Below, piece after piece: positions 8,047-17,414 of a DNA stretch of 64,000 nt. Below the pieces are notes generated by a model, which saw only the letters and a list, made by a program, of their open reading frames with translations, searched no databases and was not told the DNA's origin. Source of the stretch: Actinomycetes bacterium. GTDB taxonomy: Bacteria; Actinomycetota; Actinomycetes; Mycobacteriales; Mycobacteriaceae. How positions within the stretch are numbered: the stretch's first letter is position 1; the number at the start of each line of letters is the position of its first letter. Both the position numbers and the translations under genes were made by a program. The DNA lies in the NCBI GenBank assembly GCA_023404955.1, contig JAEXZY010000016.1, positions 62,001-126,000 on the forward strand, read 5' to 3'.

Positions 8047-8631
8047 GTGCAGCTCCACAAACGCGACGTGGTCGCGGCGGCCACGTCGTTGCTCGATGAC
8101 TACGGGCTGGCCGACCTGTCGATGCGGCGGCTCGCCCGTGAGCTCGAAGTGTCACCGGGGGCGCTGTATTGGCACTTCGCGAACAAGCAGCAACTGCTCG
8201 GCGCCGTGGCCGACCACGTGTTGGCTCCGGTGGGGCGGCCGTCGGGCGATTGGTCGTCCCGGGTCGGCGCCCTGTGCCGACAGGTGCGCGATGCGCTGCT
8301 GTCTCACACCGACGGCGCCGAACTCGTGTCGGCCAGCTTCGCCGCCGCCCAGTCAGCGGTGATGACCGACGTGGTGGCCCAACTCGCCGATGCGGCAGCA
8401 GAGGCCGGCGTGCCGGCGACCAACGCCGAGCTGACCGCCCGCACCGTCGTCTACTACGTGCTCGGCTTCACCGTCGACGAACAGTCGCGCCGGCAGTGGG
8501 ACGCCGCAGGCGCGGAGCTGCCCGACGCGTCACTGCTGACCGACGATCAGGACACCCGGTTCGACTTCGGCGTGCGGCTGCTGATCGACGGCATCCTGGC
8601 GCGCCGCGAGCACCTGGCCGAGAACCCCTAG
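8047..8631 (+). CDS. bioQ: TetR-family biotin regulator BioQ
   Basis: 194 residues. The N-terminal TetR helix-turn-helix covers about residues 20-52 (LADLSMRRLARELEVSPGAL then YWHFANKQQLL). The C-terminal ligand/dimer domain is typical of TetR regulators. It uses a GTG start placed six bases after a TAGGGT -10 element, with no Shine-Dalgarno. Placement beside bioB across a TGAAC-N3-GTTCA operator, and a second operator at bioF, identify it as the biotin repressor used by mycobacteria, which lack a DNA-binding BirA. Its TAG overlaps the convergent gene's stop by four bases. Confidence 0.9.
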   Translation: MQLHKRDVVAAATSLLDDYGLADLSMRRLARELEVSPGALYWHFANKQQLLGAVADHVLAPVGRPSGDWSSRVGALCRQVRDALLSHTDGAELVSASFAAAQSAVMTDVVAQLADAAAEAGVPATNAELTARTVVYYVLGFTVDEQSRRQWDAAGAELPDASLLTDDQDTRFDFGVRLLIDGILARREHLAENP

Positions 8632-9404
8632 AATCCCCGGTATTCGGCGACGTCGGCCATCCACCGCGGATCGCCGCGGTCCACCGACGCGTTGAGCGCC
8701 CACATGGTGACTCCCTGCTCGTGCCCGGACACCAGGGCGAACCCGAGCTGGCGGTGTGCCTCGCTGGGCCCGGGCCGGATGACCACCTCGACGATCTTGC
8801 TGGTCCGCCCCTCGGCGGTGACACCGGCGAACTCGCCCTGGGTGTAGCTCGGGCTCTGGGCGACGACGATGTTGTCGGCCTTGGGGGTTTCGTTGCCGCT
8901 GCCGACGAGCGCCTCCACGTCGGGATAGCGCTTCTCCGGATCCATCGTCAGCACCGGCGCGTACACGCACGAGAGCAGGTTCTCGCCTTCGTCGGTGGGC
9001 GCCAATTTCTCCGCGTAGTTCACCACCGCCAGATACGTGTTGACGATCGCCTGACCCGCGGCGTCGGCGTCCCCGAGCGCGGCGAACGGCACGGGTGGCT
9101 TCTGGCGCGCGCCGCCGCCGGCGTCGAGCGCGGAACGCCACCGGTCCTGCCACGAGGCGAGGTTCTCGGCGATGTGGGGCACGCACCGGTCGATCCGGTC
9201 CGAATAGCTCAGCTTCATGAACTCCGAATGGCCAGAGGAGATCGTGGTGGGCGGCGCGCTGGGCTGGTAGAAGAAGTTCATCACCAGCGAGACACCGCCG
9301 ACGATCGCACCCATGATCGCGATCGAGGTGGTGGTCCACCAGTGCACGCGGCCGGGACTCCAGTCGGACATCCGGCCGGACTCATGATCGGATCGCGAGG
9401 CCAC
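8628..9404 (-). CDS. Hypothetical protein with one N-terminal membrane anchor
   Basis: 258 residues from a GTG, or 247 from the ATG at 9371 (MSDWSPGR). One transmembrane segment at about residues 24-46 (TTTSIAIMGAIVGGVSLVM) follows a short basic and Trp-containing N-terminus, so the large C-terminal domain (about 200 residues) is probably outside the membrane. It contains paired cysteines (RCVPHI and LLSCVYAP) that could form a disulfide. No family recognised. It is convergent with bioQ, and lies 21 bases after the RNA-ligase-like gene on the same strand. Confidence 0.75.
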   Translation of the reverse strand: MASRSDHESGRMSDWSPGRVHWWTTTSIAIMGAIVGGVSLVMNFFYQPSAPPTTISSGHSEFMKLSYSDRIDRCVPHIAENLASWQDRWRSALDAGGGARQKPPVPFAALGDADAAGQAIVNTYLAVVNYAEKLAPTDEGENLLSCVYAPVLTMDPEKRYPDVEALVGSGNETPKADNIVVAQSPSYTQGEFAGVTAEGRTSKIVEVVIRPGPSEAHRQLGFALVSGHEQGVTMWALNASVDRGDPRWMADVAEYRGF

Positions 9405-9425
9405 CGAGGGGGAAGCTACCGCAGA

Positions 9426-9950
9426 TCAGGTGATCCAGTGCTCCTGTTTGGCATTGCCGTCCCAGTGCCGCAGCGCGGTGATCTCGCCCTCGATGTCGCG
9501 GGCGATGTCCGGTATCGCCAGCGCGAGCGGCACGAGATCGGGCGGGATACGCCGGCCCAAGGTGACGTGCGGCGTCCATCGGCCCGGGTCTGCATGTGGC
9601 AGAACACCGTTGGGCATGTGCGGCAGGCATGCCGCGTGGACACCGGCGTGCAGCGCCAGCAGATCAGCCGACGGCACCACCAGGCGCACCAGCGTGACGG
9701 TGCGCCCGCCACCGAACAGCATGGGCGCCCCCAGCACACACGGCAGCGGCAGGCGGTCGAGCAGCGCTTCCAGCGCCACGTCGACGGCGTCGTCCATCTG
9801 CGTGGCCACCGTGAGCGTGACGTGGGGCCGGTTGCTCGGGGCGGTGTGGCCCGCCTGGCTGGGCACACCGGCTGCGGCCAGCGCGTCCCAGAGATCGCGC
9901 ACCGTCGTCTCGGTGGCGACGTCGAACAGCGCCTCGACCGAGTGCACCAC
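9426..9950 (-). CDS. 2'-5' RNA ligase superfamily protein (Rv1571 type)
   Basis: 174 residues with two HxT motifs, HVTLTV (about residue 45) and HVTLGR (about residue 130), the catalytic signature of the 2H phosphoesterase/2'-5' RNA ligase fold. Members cut or join 2'-5' or cyclic nucleotide linkages; the actual substrate is unknown here. The GTG start shares a base with the bioD stop (TAGTG), so it belongs to the bioF-bioD transcript, as Rv1571 does. A direct biotin role is not suggested by the fold. Confidence 0.8.
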   Translation of the reverse strand: MVHSVEALFDVATETTVRDLWDALAAAGVPSQAGHTAPSNRPHVTLTVATQMDDAVDVALEALLDRLPLPCVLGAPMLFGGGRTVTLVRLVVPSADLLALHAGVHAACLPHMPNGVLPHADPGRWTPHVTLGRRIPPDLVPLALAIPDIARDIEGEITALRHWDGNAKQEHWIT

Positions 9951-10627
9951 TAGCGCAGCCCGGCGATCCAGGCCGGATCGAATGCCCGCGCACTGACCCG
10001 CGCGAAGTCGGAGGCACCGAGTGTGCCCAGCCCGGCGGGCAGCGCCGCACGGACCGGGGCCAGCCGCGCCAGCGCATCGCGATTGTCGATCTCGGCGACA
10101 CCGGGCTGCGCCGGCCACGAGCCGATCACCAGACCGGCGCACGGAACACGTTGCGCGTCAAGGGCTTCGATGGTCAGCGCGGTGTGATTGAGCGTGCCGA
10201 GCCCCGCGGCCACGACGATCAGCACCGGCGCGGCCAGCTCGGCAGCCAGGTCCCGCAGCGTGACGCCGTCGGCGCCGACCTCCACCAGCAGCCCACCGGC
10301 CCCCTCCACCACGGTGAGGCGCCCGGGCGCGTCCGCACCCCGGACCAGCTCCACCAGCTGTGCGCGGGTCGGCAGCGCGGCGCCGGCCCGCTGCGCCGCG
10401 GCCACCGGAGCGAGCGGCTCCGGGTAGCGCCACCCGGCGACCAGCTGCGACACCCCGGCCTGCCTGCCGATCTCGGCCAGGTCGTCGTCACCGTCGTCGG
10501 TGCCCGTCTGCACGGGCTTGCACACCGCCACGTCCAGGCCGGCGAGCCGGGCCTGGCAGGCCAGCGCTGCCGTCGCCACCGTCTTGCCGACGCCGGTTCC
10601 GGTGCCGGTGACGACCAGCACGCTCAT
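9950..10627 (-). CDS. bioD: Dethiobiotin synthetase
   Basis: ATP-dependent carboxylation of 7,8-diaminopelargonate (DAPA) to dethiobiotin. 225 residues. The P-loop GTGTGVGKT is at residues 8-16, followed by the KPVQTG substrate segment and VEGAGGLLV. The ATG overlaps the bioF stop by four bases (ATGA). Part of bioF-bioD-RNA-ligase-like transcript controlled by the BioQ box at 11791-11803. Confidence 0.95.
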   Translation of the reverse strand: MSVLVVTGTGTGVGKTVATAALACQARLAGLDVAVCKPVQTGTDDGDDDLAEIGRQAGVSQLVAGWRYPEPLAPVAAAQRAGAALPTRAQLVELVRGADAPGRLTVVEGAGGLLVEVGADGVTLRDLAAELAAPVLIVVAAGLGTLNHTALTIEALDAQRVPCAGLVIGSWPAQPGVAEIDNRDALARLAPVRAALPAGLGTLGASDFARVSARAFDPAWIAGLR

Positions 10628-11766
10628 CGCGCCGCCAGGACGTCGGTCAGCACCCGCCGCGCCAGCGCCATCTCGTCGTCGGACAGTGACGCCCGCGCCG
10701 TCAACCGGAGCCGCGAGGTGCCGGCCGGCACGCTCGGCGGCCGGAAGCAGCCGACCCGCACCCCGGACTCCAGGCAGGCCGCCGCGGCCGCGACAGCCAC
10801 CTCCGGTTCGCCCAGGATCACCGAGACCACCGCCGAGGTCGGGGTCTCCGCCACGTCGCAGATCTGCGCCAGCGTCGCGGCGTGGTCGAGGACGCGGCCG
10901 GCCCGCCACGGCTCGTCGATCAGCACGTCGAGCGCGGCGTGCGCGGCGCCCACCGCAGCCGGAGCGAGCCCGGTGTCGAAGATGAACGGTCGCGCCGCGT
11001 CGACCAGGTGCTCGCGCACGGCAGCCGGGCCGAGCACCGCGCCGCCTTGGCTGCCGAGCGCCTTCGACAGCGTCGTCGTCATCACCACGTCGGGCGCTCC
11101 GGCCAGCCCGACCTCGTGCAGCAGCCCGCGCCCGCCCGTGCCGCGCACGCCGAGCCCGTGCGCCTCGTCGACGACGAGTAGCGCGCCCTGCCTGCGGCAC
11201 GCCTCGTGCAGCGCGGTCAGCGGGGCCAGGACGCCGTCGGCGGAGAACACGGAGTCGGTGATCACGATCGCGCGGTCCTCGGCGCGTCCGGCCAGCGCGG
11301 CCTCCACGGCCGCGACGTCGCCGTGCGGGGTGACGACCACCCGCGCCCGGGACAGGCGGCACGCGTCGACCAGCGAGGCGTGGGTCAGCGCATCGGACAC
11401 CAGCAGCGTGCCGGGACCCGAAAGGGCCACCACCGCACCGAGATTGGCGGTGTACCCGGAGGAGAAGACCAGCGCCGACTCCGCGCCGACGAAGGCGGCC
11501 AGATCGCGCTCGAAGGCTTCGTGGAGCTCGGTGTTGCCGGTGACCAAACGGGACCCCGTGGCCCCCGCACCCCAGGTGCGCAGGGCCGCCACGCCGCCGT
11601 CGAGCACCCGGGGATGCTGGGACAGGCCGAGGTAGTCGTTGGAGGCCAGATCGAGTTCGGCGCCGACGGGCGGGCGGGTGCGCAGGCTACGGCGCAGGCC
11701 CGCGCTGCGGCGCCGGGTCGCGACATCGTCGAGCCAGGCCAACGGATCCAGACCGACGCGCGTCAC
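10624..11766 (-). CDS. bioF: 8-amino-7-oxononanoate synthase
   Basis: PLP-dependent condensation of pimeloyl thioester with alanine, the first dedicated biotin-ring step. 380 residues. The Schiff-base lysine is about K235 in TTLSKALGSQGG; SNDYLGLS, GATGSRLVTGN, DEAHGLG and FSSGYTAN are family blocks. GTG start with AGAGGAG six bases upstream. Its promoter lies inside the 3' end of bioA: a TAACCT -10 at 11808-11803 and the BioQ box next to it, giving a leader of about 30 bases. Confidence 0.95.
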   Translation of the reverse strand: MTRVGLDPLAWLDDVATRRRSAGLRRSLRTRPPVGAELDLASNDYLGLSQHPRVLDGGVAALRTWGAGATGSRLVTGNTELHEAFERDLAAFVGAESALVFSSGYTANLGAVVALSGPGTLLVSDALTHASLVDACRLSRARVVVTPHGDVAAVEAALAGRAEDRAIVITDSVFSADGVLAPLTALHEACRRQGALLVVDEAHGLGVRGTGGRGLLHEVGLAGAPDVVMTTTLSKALGSQGGAVLGPAAVREHLVDAARPFIFDTGLAPAAVGAAHAALDVLIDEPWRAGRVLDHAATLAQICDVAETPTSAVVSVILGEPEVAVAAAAACLESGVRVGCFRPPSVPAGTSRLRLTARASLSDDEMALARRVLTDVLAAR

Positions 11767-11790
11767 GGCACTCCTCTCGCCACCTGAACT

Positions 11791-11803
11791 TGAACACCGT
11801 TCA
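11791..11803. promoter_or_regulatory. BioQ operator of bioFD, overlapping the bioA stop codon
   Basis: TGAAC-ACC-GTTCA, a perfect 5+5 inverted repeat. The last three bases are the bioA stop codon (TGA read on the minus strand, 11801-11803). The TAACCT -10 element for bioFD (11808-11803) also lies partly in bioA codons. An extra TGAAC half site at 11785-11789 forms a second, wider inverted repeat with the distal half. The flanking block matches that at bioB/bioQ. Confidence 0.8.
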
Positions 11804-13102
11804 GGTTAGTGCACGCGCGACCTCGATCATCGCCGAGGTGATCTGACCGATCTCGGCGGCGGTACAGACATAGGGAGGCATCACATAGACCAGGTTGCGG
11901 AACGGCCGCAGCCACACGCCGTGCTCGATCGCCACCGGTGTCGCGACGCGCAGGTCGACGTCCCGGTCGAGTTCCAGCACGCCGATCGCACCCAGCACCC
12001 GCACATCCACCACGTTCGGCAACTCGCCCGCGGGTGCCAAGCCGGAACGCAGCCCCGCCTCGATGCGCTGCACCTGAGACCGCCACGCGCCGGTGCCCAG
12101 CAGCTCCAGCGAGGCGACACCGACCGCGCAGGCCAGCGCGTTGGCCATGAACGTCGGGCCGTGCATCAGCGCACCGGGTGGGTGTGCACTGATCGTCTCG
12201 GCGACCGCGCGGGTGCACAGCGTCGCGGCCAGCGTCAGATACCCGCCGGTCAACGCCTTGCCCACGCACATGATGTCGGGGGTGACCCCGGCGTGGTCGG
12301 CGGCGAACAGTTCGCCGGTGCGGCCGAACCCGGTGGCGATCTCGTCGAAGATCAGCAGCACGCCGTGTTCATCGCAGACGCGACGCAGATCGGCCACATA
12401 ACGGGGGTCGTGAAACCGCATGCCGCCCGCGCCCTGCACGACGGGCTCCACGATCACGGCGGCGAGCTCGTCGGCGTGCAGGGCCAACTGGTCGGCGAAG
12501 GCCGCGCTGTAGGCCGGGTCATACTCGGCGGGCACGGCCGGCGCGAACACCTGATCGGCGAGCAATGAATGCGCCCCGGTCCACAACGTGTGCATGCCGC
12601 CGTCCGGATCGCAGACACTCATCGGGGTGAACGTGTCGCCGTGATAGCCGCCGCGCCAGGTCATCAGCCGGCTCTTGCCGGGCCGGCCGCTGCTGCGCCA
12701 GAACTGCAGCGCCATCTTCACCGCGACTTCGACCGACACCGAGCCCGAGTCGCTGAAGAACACCGTCTCCAGCCCCGCCGGAGTCATCTCGACCAGCAGC
12801 CGCGCCAGCCGGGCGGCGGGCTCATGCGTCAGCCCGCCGAACATGACGTGGTTCATGGTCGCGAGCTGGCGCGTGATCGCGGCGTCGAGAGCAGGGTGGC
12901 CGTGGCCGTGCACCGCGGTCCACCACGAGGCCATCGCGTCGAGCACCTCGACCGGGTGACCGCCTCGATCGAGGGTGAGCCACGCGCCCCGCGCCGCCGT
13001 CGCCACCACGGGCGCCATCGCGTCGCGTCCGATCGGGCTGTACGGATGCCAGATGTGAGCCGCGTCGACCGCGCTGATCTCGATAGGCGTCATCGCAGGC
13101 AC
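11801..13102 (-). CDS. bioA: Adenosylmethionine-8-amino-7-oxononanoate transaminase
   Basis: PLP enzyme that uses S-adenosylmethionine as amino donor to turn 8-amino-7-oxononanoate (KAPA) into DAPA. 433 residues from GTG, 430 from the ATG at 13093. The PLP lysine is about K282 in CVGKALTGG. HIWHPYSPIGRDAM, YHGDTF, IFDEIATGFGRTG and HGPTFMANALAC are strongly conserved. A -10 TAATCT (13115-13110) is seven bases before the GTG, which argues for a leaderless start; AAGG before the ATG is the alternative. No BioQ box is seen at this promoter, unlike bioB and bioF. Confidence 0.95.
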   Translation of the reverse strand: MPAMTPIEISAVDAAHIWHPYSPIGRDAMAPVVATAARGAWLTLDRGGHPVEVLDAMASWWTAVHGHGHPALDAAITRQLATMNHVMFGGLTHEPAARLARLLVEMTPAGLETVFFSDSGSVSVEVAVKMALQFWRSSGRPGKSRLMTWRGGYHGDTFTPMSVCDPDGGMHTLWTGAHSLLADQVFAPAVPAEYDPAYSAAFADQLALHADELAAVIVEPVVQGAGGMRFHDPRYVADLRRVCDEHGVLLIFDEIATGFGRTGELFAADHAGVTPDIMCVGKALTGGYLTLAATLCTRAVAETISAHPPGALMHGPTFMANALACAVGVASLELLGTGAWRSQVQRIEAGLRSGLAPAGELPNVVDVRVLGAIGVLELDRDVDLRVATPVAIEHGVWLRPFRNLVYVMPPYVCTAAEIGQITSAMIEVARALT

Positions 13103-13125
13103 CTTCGGTAGATTAGCCGTCGATC

Positions 13126-15291
13126 ATGAAGACCCTCTCCTCCGCCCGGCCCGCCGCGACGGCTCCGGTGACCCAGATGGGGACGCGGAGCTCCGGGTTC
13201 TACCGTCACGACCTCGACGGGTTGCGCGGTGTCGCGATCGCGCTGGTCGCGGTGTTCCACGTGTGGTTCGGGCGGGTGTCCGGCGGCGTCGACGTGTTCC
13301 TCGTGCTGTCCGGCTTCTTCTTCGGCGGCCGGCTGCTGCGCGGCGTCCTGACCCCCGGGCCCATTCCGCGGCCGGTGCCCGAGGTCACCCGGCTGATCCG
13401 CCGCCTACTGCCCGCACTCGTCGTCGTCCTCGCGGTGTCGGCGGTGCTGACGATCCTGATCCAGCCGGAGACCCGGTGGGAGACCTTCGCCGACCAGAGC
13501 CTGGCGAGTCTGGGCTACTTCCAGAACTGGGAGCTGGCCAACACCGCGTCGAACTACCTGCGCGCCGGTGAGTCGGTCAGCCCGTTGCAGCACATCTGGT
13601 CGATGTCGGTACAGGGCCAGTTCTACATCGCCTTCCTCGCGCTGATCCTGGGGTCGGCGGTCCTGTTCCGGCGGGTGTTCGGCCGGCACGTGCGCGCCGC
13701 GTTCGTGGTGCTGCTGAGCGCGTGCGCGATCGCCTCGTTCGTCTACGCGATCATCGCCCACGACGCCAACCAGGCCACCGCGTACTACAACAGCTTCGCC
13801 CGGGCGTGGGAGCTGCTTCTCGGCGCGCTGATCGGTGCGCTCGTACCCTCGTTGCGCTGCCCGATGTGGCTGCGCACCGTTGCCGCCCTCGTGGGGCTCG
13901 GCGCGATCCTGGCCTGCGGGGCGCTGATCGACGGCGTCAAGGAATTCCCCGGCCCGTGGGCGCTGGTGCCGGTCGGGGCCACGCTGCTGTTCATCCTGTC
14001 GGCGGCCAACCGCTACGCCGACCCGCACACCGACGGCCGCCTCCCCGCCCCGAACCGCCTCTTGGCCAGCGCCCCGTTCGTCGCGCTCGGCGCGATGGCG
14101 TACTCGCTCTACCTGTGGCACTGGCCGCTGCTGATCTTCTACCTGGCCTACACCGGGCGCTCGGCGGTGAACGTCGTCGAGGGCGCCGCGGTGCTGGCGG
14201 TGTCGGGTGTGCTGGCGTGGTTGACCACCCGCTACGTCGAGGAGCCGCTGCGCAGCGGCCGGAGCCAACCTGCGCGACCGAAAGCTCCGAGGCTGCCGCT
14301 GCGGACCCGGTTGCGCCGCCCGACGATCGTGCTGGGTTCGACCGTCGCCCTGCTCGGTGTCGCTCTGACCGCGACGTCGTTCACGTGGCGCGAACACGTC
14401 ACGGTGCTGCGCGCCAACGGTCAGGAGCTCCTGGAGCTCTCCCCGCGCGACTACCCCGGCGCCCGCGCGCTGATCAACCACGTCCGCGTCCCCGACCTGC
14501 CGTTCCGGCCCACCGCACTCGAGGCCAAGAACGACATCCCCGAGTCCACCACCGACGGCTGCATCAGCGACTTCGACAACGTCGGTGTGATCAACTGCAC
14601 CTATGGCGACAAGGCCGCCACCCGCACCATCGCGCTGGCCGGCGGCTCGCACGCCGAACACTGGATCACCGCGCTGGACCTGCTCGGCAGGCTGCACCAC
14701 TTCAAGGTCGTGACCTATCTGAAGATGGGTTGCCCGCTGACCACCGAAGCGGTCCCGCTGGTCATGGGCAACAACGACCCCTACCCCAAGTGTCACCAGT
14801 GGAATCAGCGCGTGATGGCCAAGCTGATCGCCGACGAACCCGACTTCGTGTTCACCACGTCGACCCGGCCGTGGAACATCAAAGCCGGCGACGTGATGCC
14901 GTCGAGCTACCTCGGCATCTGGAAACAGCTGTCCGACAACAGGATTCCGATACTTGCCATGCGCGACACACCATGGATGGTGCGTGACGGCGAGCCGTTC
15001 TTCCCGTCGGATTGTCTCGCCGACGGAGGTGACGCCATCTCCTGCGGAATCGAGCGATCCGAAGTACTGTCGGACCATAACCCGACGCTTGACTACCTCG
15101 CGCAGTTCCCGTTGCTCAAGCCGCTCGACATGAGTGATGCGGTGTGTCGTCCGGACTACTGCCGAGCCGTGGAGGGGAACGTGTTGATCTATCACGACGC
15201 TCACCACATCTCGTCGACCTACATGCGGACCCTGACCGGCGAACTGGGCCGGCAGGTGGGCGCCGCCACCGGATGGTGGCCCGCCAGATGA
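13126..15291 (+). CDS. Acyltransferase-3 / SGNH fusion membrane protein (Rv1565c type)
   Basis: 721 residues, two domains. Residues about 28-390 are an acyltransferase-3 membrane domain with some ten helices; HDLDGLRGVAI and the FHVWFG active-site His are at the start. After a last helix (about 400-420) comes an extracytoplasmic SGNH-hydrolase-like domain: serine about S508 in AGGSHAEHW (the usual GDS is GGS) and the DxxH pair about D691/H694 in DAHHIS. OatA-like proteins of this form O-acylate cell-envelope glycans. The stop overlaps the treX start (ATGA). The acceptor is unknown. Confidence 0.88.
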   Translation: MKTLSSARPAATAPVTQMGTRSSGFYRHDLDGLRGVAIALVAVFHVWFGRVSGGVDVFLVLSGFFFGGRLLRGVLTPGPIPRPVPEVTRLIRRLLPALVVVLAVSAVLTILIQPETRWETFADQSLASLGYFQNWELANTASNYLRAGESVSPLQHIWSMSVQGQFYIAFLALILGSAVLFRRVFGRHVRAAFVVLLSACAIASFVYAIIAHDANQATAYYNSFARAWELLLGALIGALVPSLRCPMWLRTVAALVGLGAILACGALIDGVKEFPGPWALVPVGATLLFILSAANRYADPHTDGRLPAPNRLLASAPFVALGAMAYSLYLWHWPLLIFYLAYTGRSAVNVVEGAAVLAVSGVLAWLTTRYVEEPLRSGRSQPARPKAPRLPLRTRLRRPTIVLGSTVALLGVALTATSFTWREHVTVLRANGQELLELSPRDYPGARALINHVRVPDLPFRPTALEAKNDIPESTTDGCISDFDNVGVINCTYGDKAATRTIALAGGSHAEHWITALDLLGRLHHFKVVTYLKMGCPLTTEAVPLVMGNNDPYPKCHQWNQRVMAKLIADEPDFVFTTSTRPWNIKAGDVMPSSYLGIWKQLSDNRIPILAMRDTPWMVRDGEPFFPSDCLADGGDAISCGIERSEVLSDHNPTLDYLAQFPLLKPLDMSDAVCRPDYCRAVEGNVLIYHDAHHISSTYMRTLTGELGRQVGAATGWWPAR

Positions 15292-17414
15292 CCATCGTCT
15301 GGCCCGGCACCCCCTATCCCCTGGGTGCCGATTACGACGGCGGCGGCACCAACTTCTCGCTGTTCTCCGAAGTCGCCGAGCGGGTCGACCTGTGCCTGAT
15401 CGCCAAGGACGGCACCGAACAGCGGGTCGAACTCGACGAGGTCGACAGCTACGTCTGGCACGCCTACCTGCCGGGCGTCAACCCCGGCCAGCGGTACGGC
15501 TTCCGCGTCCACGGCCCATGGGATCCCGCCTCCGGGCACCGCTGCGACGCCAGCAAGCTGCTGCTCGACCCGTACGGCAAGGCCTTCCACGGCGACTTCG
15601 CGTTCTCCCAGGCGCTGTACTCCTACGACCTCGACGCCGACGATCTGGCCGCCGGCGGTGTCCCGCCCCGCATCGACTCGCTGGGCCACACCATGACCAG
15701 CGTGGTGATCAACCCGTTCTTCCAGTGGGGCAACGATCGCGCACCCGGCACCCCGTACCACGACACCGTGATCTACGAGGCGCACGTCAAAGGCATGACG
15801 CAGCAGCATCCGGGCATTCCCGACGAGCTCCGTGGCACCTACGCCGGCCTGGGCCACCCCGCGATCATCGATCACCTCAAGTCGCTGAACGTGACCGCGA
15901 TCGAACTGATGCCGGTGCACCAGTTCATGCACGATCACCGGCTGCTGGACCTCGGTCTGCGAAACTACTGGGGCTACAACACGTTCGGCTTCTTCGCCCC
16001 GCATCACCAGTACGCGGCGGCCAAACATGCCGGCGGCGCGGTCGCCGAGTTCAAGACGATGGTGCGCTCGTTCCACGAGGCCGGCATCGAGGTGATCCTC
16101 GACGTCGTCTACAACCACACCGCCGAGGGCAACCACCTCGGACCCACCGTGAATTTCCGCGGCATCGACAACGCCGCCTACTACCGGCTGCTCGACGAGG
16201 ACCGCCGGTACTACAAGGACTTCACCGGCACCGGCAACAGCCTCAACGCCCGCCACCCCCACACGCTGCAGCTGATCATGGACTCGCTGCGCTACTGGGT
16301 GCTGGAGATGCACGTCGACGGATTCCGCTTCGATCTGGCCGCCACACTGGCCCGTGAGTTCTACGACGTGGACCGGCTCTCCGCGTTCTTCGACCTGGTC
16401 CAGCAGGACCCGGTGGTGAGCCAGGTGAAGCTGATCGCCGAGCCGTGGGACATCGGCGAAGGCGGCTATCAGGTCGGCAATTTCCCAGGTTTGTGGACGG
16501 AATGGAATGGGAAGTATCGCGACACTGTGCGTGATTACTGGCGGGGCGAGCCCGCAACCCTGGGTGAATTCGCGTCCCGGCTGACCGGGTCGTCCGACCT
16601 CTACGAGGCGACCGGCCGCCGGCCGAGCGCCAGCATCAACTTCGTGACCTGCCACGACGGCTTCACACTCGCCGACCTGGTGTCCTACAACGAAAAACAC
16701 AACGAGGCCAACGGCGAGGACAACCGGGACGGCGAAAGCCACAACCGGTCGTGGAACTGCGGCGTCGAAGGCCCCACCGACGATCCGGAGATCCTCGAGC
16801 TGCGCGGCAAGCAGATGCGCAACATCCTGGGCACGCTGATGCTCTCGCAGGGCACCCCGATGATCGCCCACGGCGACGAGATCGGACGCACCCAGAAGGG
16901 CAACAACAACGTCTACTGCCAGGACTCCGAACTGTCCTGGATGGACTGGTCACTGTGCGAGACCAACGCCGATCTGCTCGAGTTCACCCGCAAAGTGGTG
17001 AAATTCCGCAAAGAACACCCCGTGTTCCGCCGCCGCCGGTTCTTCGAAGGCAAGCCGATCCGCACCGGAGACCAGGTCCGCGACATCGCGTGGCTGACCC
17101 CGTCGGGCAAGGAGATGGACTACGCCGACTGGGAGACGGGGCTGGGCCGGTGCGTGGCGGTCTTCCTCAACGGAGAAGCGATCCCCGCGCCCGGTCCGCG
17201 CGGTGAGCGCATCGTTGACGACTCCTTCCTGCTGTGCTTCAACGCCCACGGCGAAGATCAGGATTTTGTTGCGCCGCAGGATGATTACGCAAAAGAATGG
17301 GTGGCCGATCTGGACACCGCCGACCCCCGCGGTGCCGCCGAGGTGACGGTCGCGGCGGGCGAGAAGATCACGCTGGCGCCCCGGTCCCTCCTCGTGCTGC
17401 GTAAGACCGCCTGA
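15288..17414 (+). CDS. treX: Glycogen debranching enzyme TreX
   Basis: 708-residue GH13 isoamylase-type enzyme that removes alpha-1,6 branches from glycogen, giving linear maltodextrins to TreY. An N-terminal CBM48-like domain (about 1-150) comes before the (beta/alpha)8 barrel. The nucleophile is D349 in DGFRFDLA, the acid E385 in AEPWDIGEGG, and the third acid is in CHDGFTLADLV; VYNHTAEG is region I. The ATG at 15288 overlaps the acyltransferase stop; the stop overlaps the treY start (TGATG). Confidence 0.95.
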   Translation: MTIVWPGTPYPLGADYDGGGTNFSLFSEVAERVDLCLIAKDGTEQRVELDEVDSYVWHAYLPGVNPGQRYGFRVHGPWDPASGHRCDASKLLLDPYGKAFHGDFAFSQALYSYDLDADDLAAGGVPPRIDSLGHTMTSVVINPFFQWGNDRAPGTPYHDTVIYEAHVKGMTQQHPGIPDELRGTYAGLGHPAIIDHLKSLNVTAIELMPVHQFMHDHRLLDLGLRNYWGYNTFGFFAPHHQYAAAKHAGGAVAEFKTMVRSFHEAGIEVILDVVYNHTAEGNHLGPTVNFRGIDNAAYYRLLDEDRRYYKDFTGTGNSLNARHPHTLQLIMDSLRYWVLEMHVDGFRFDLAATLAREFYDVDRLSAFFDLVQQDPVVSQVKLIAEPWDIGEGGYQVGNFPGLWTEWNGKYRDTVRDYWRGEPATLGEFASRLTGSSDLYEATGRRPSASINFVTCHDGFTLADLVSYNEKHNEANGEDNRDGESHNRSWNCGVEGPTDDPEILELRGKQMRNILGTLMLSQGTPMIAHGDEIGRTQKGNNNVYCQDSELSWMDWSLCETNADLLEFTRKVVKFRKEHPVFRRRRFFEGKPIRTGDQVRDIAWLTPSGKEMDYADWETGLGRCVAVFLNGEAIPAPGPRGERIVDDSFLLCFNAHGEDQDFVAPQDDYAKEWVADLDTADPRGAAEVTVAAGEKITLAPRSLLVLRKTA

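Noticed and set aside
13405..15207. 600-codon open frame antisense to the acyltransferase gene
   Set aside because: The plus-strand protein has clear domains and active-site motifs; the antisense peptide is low-complexity.
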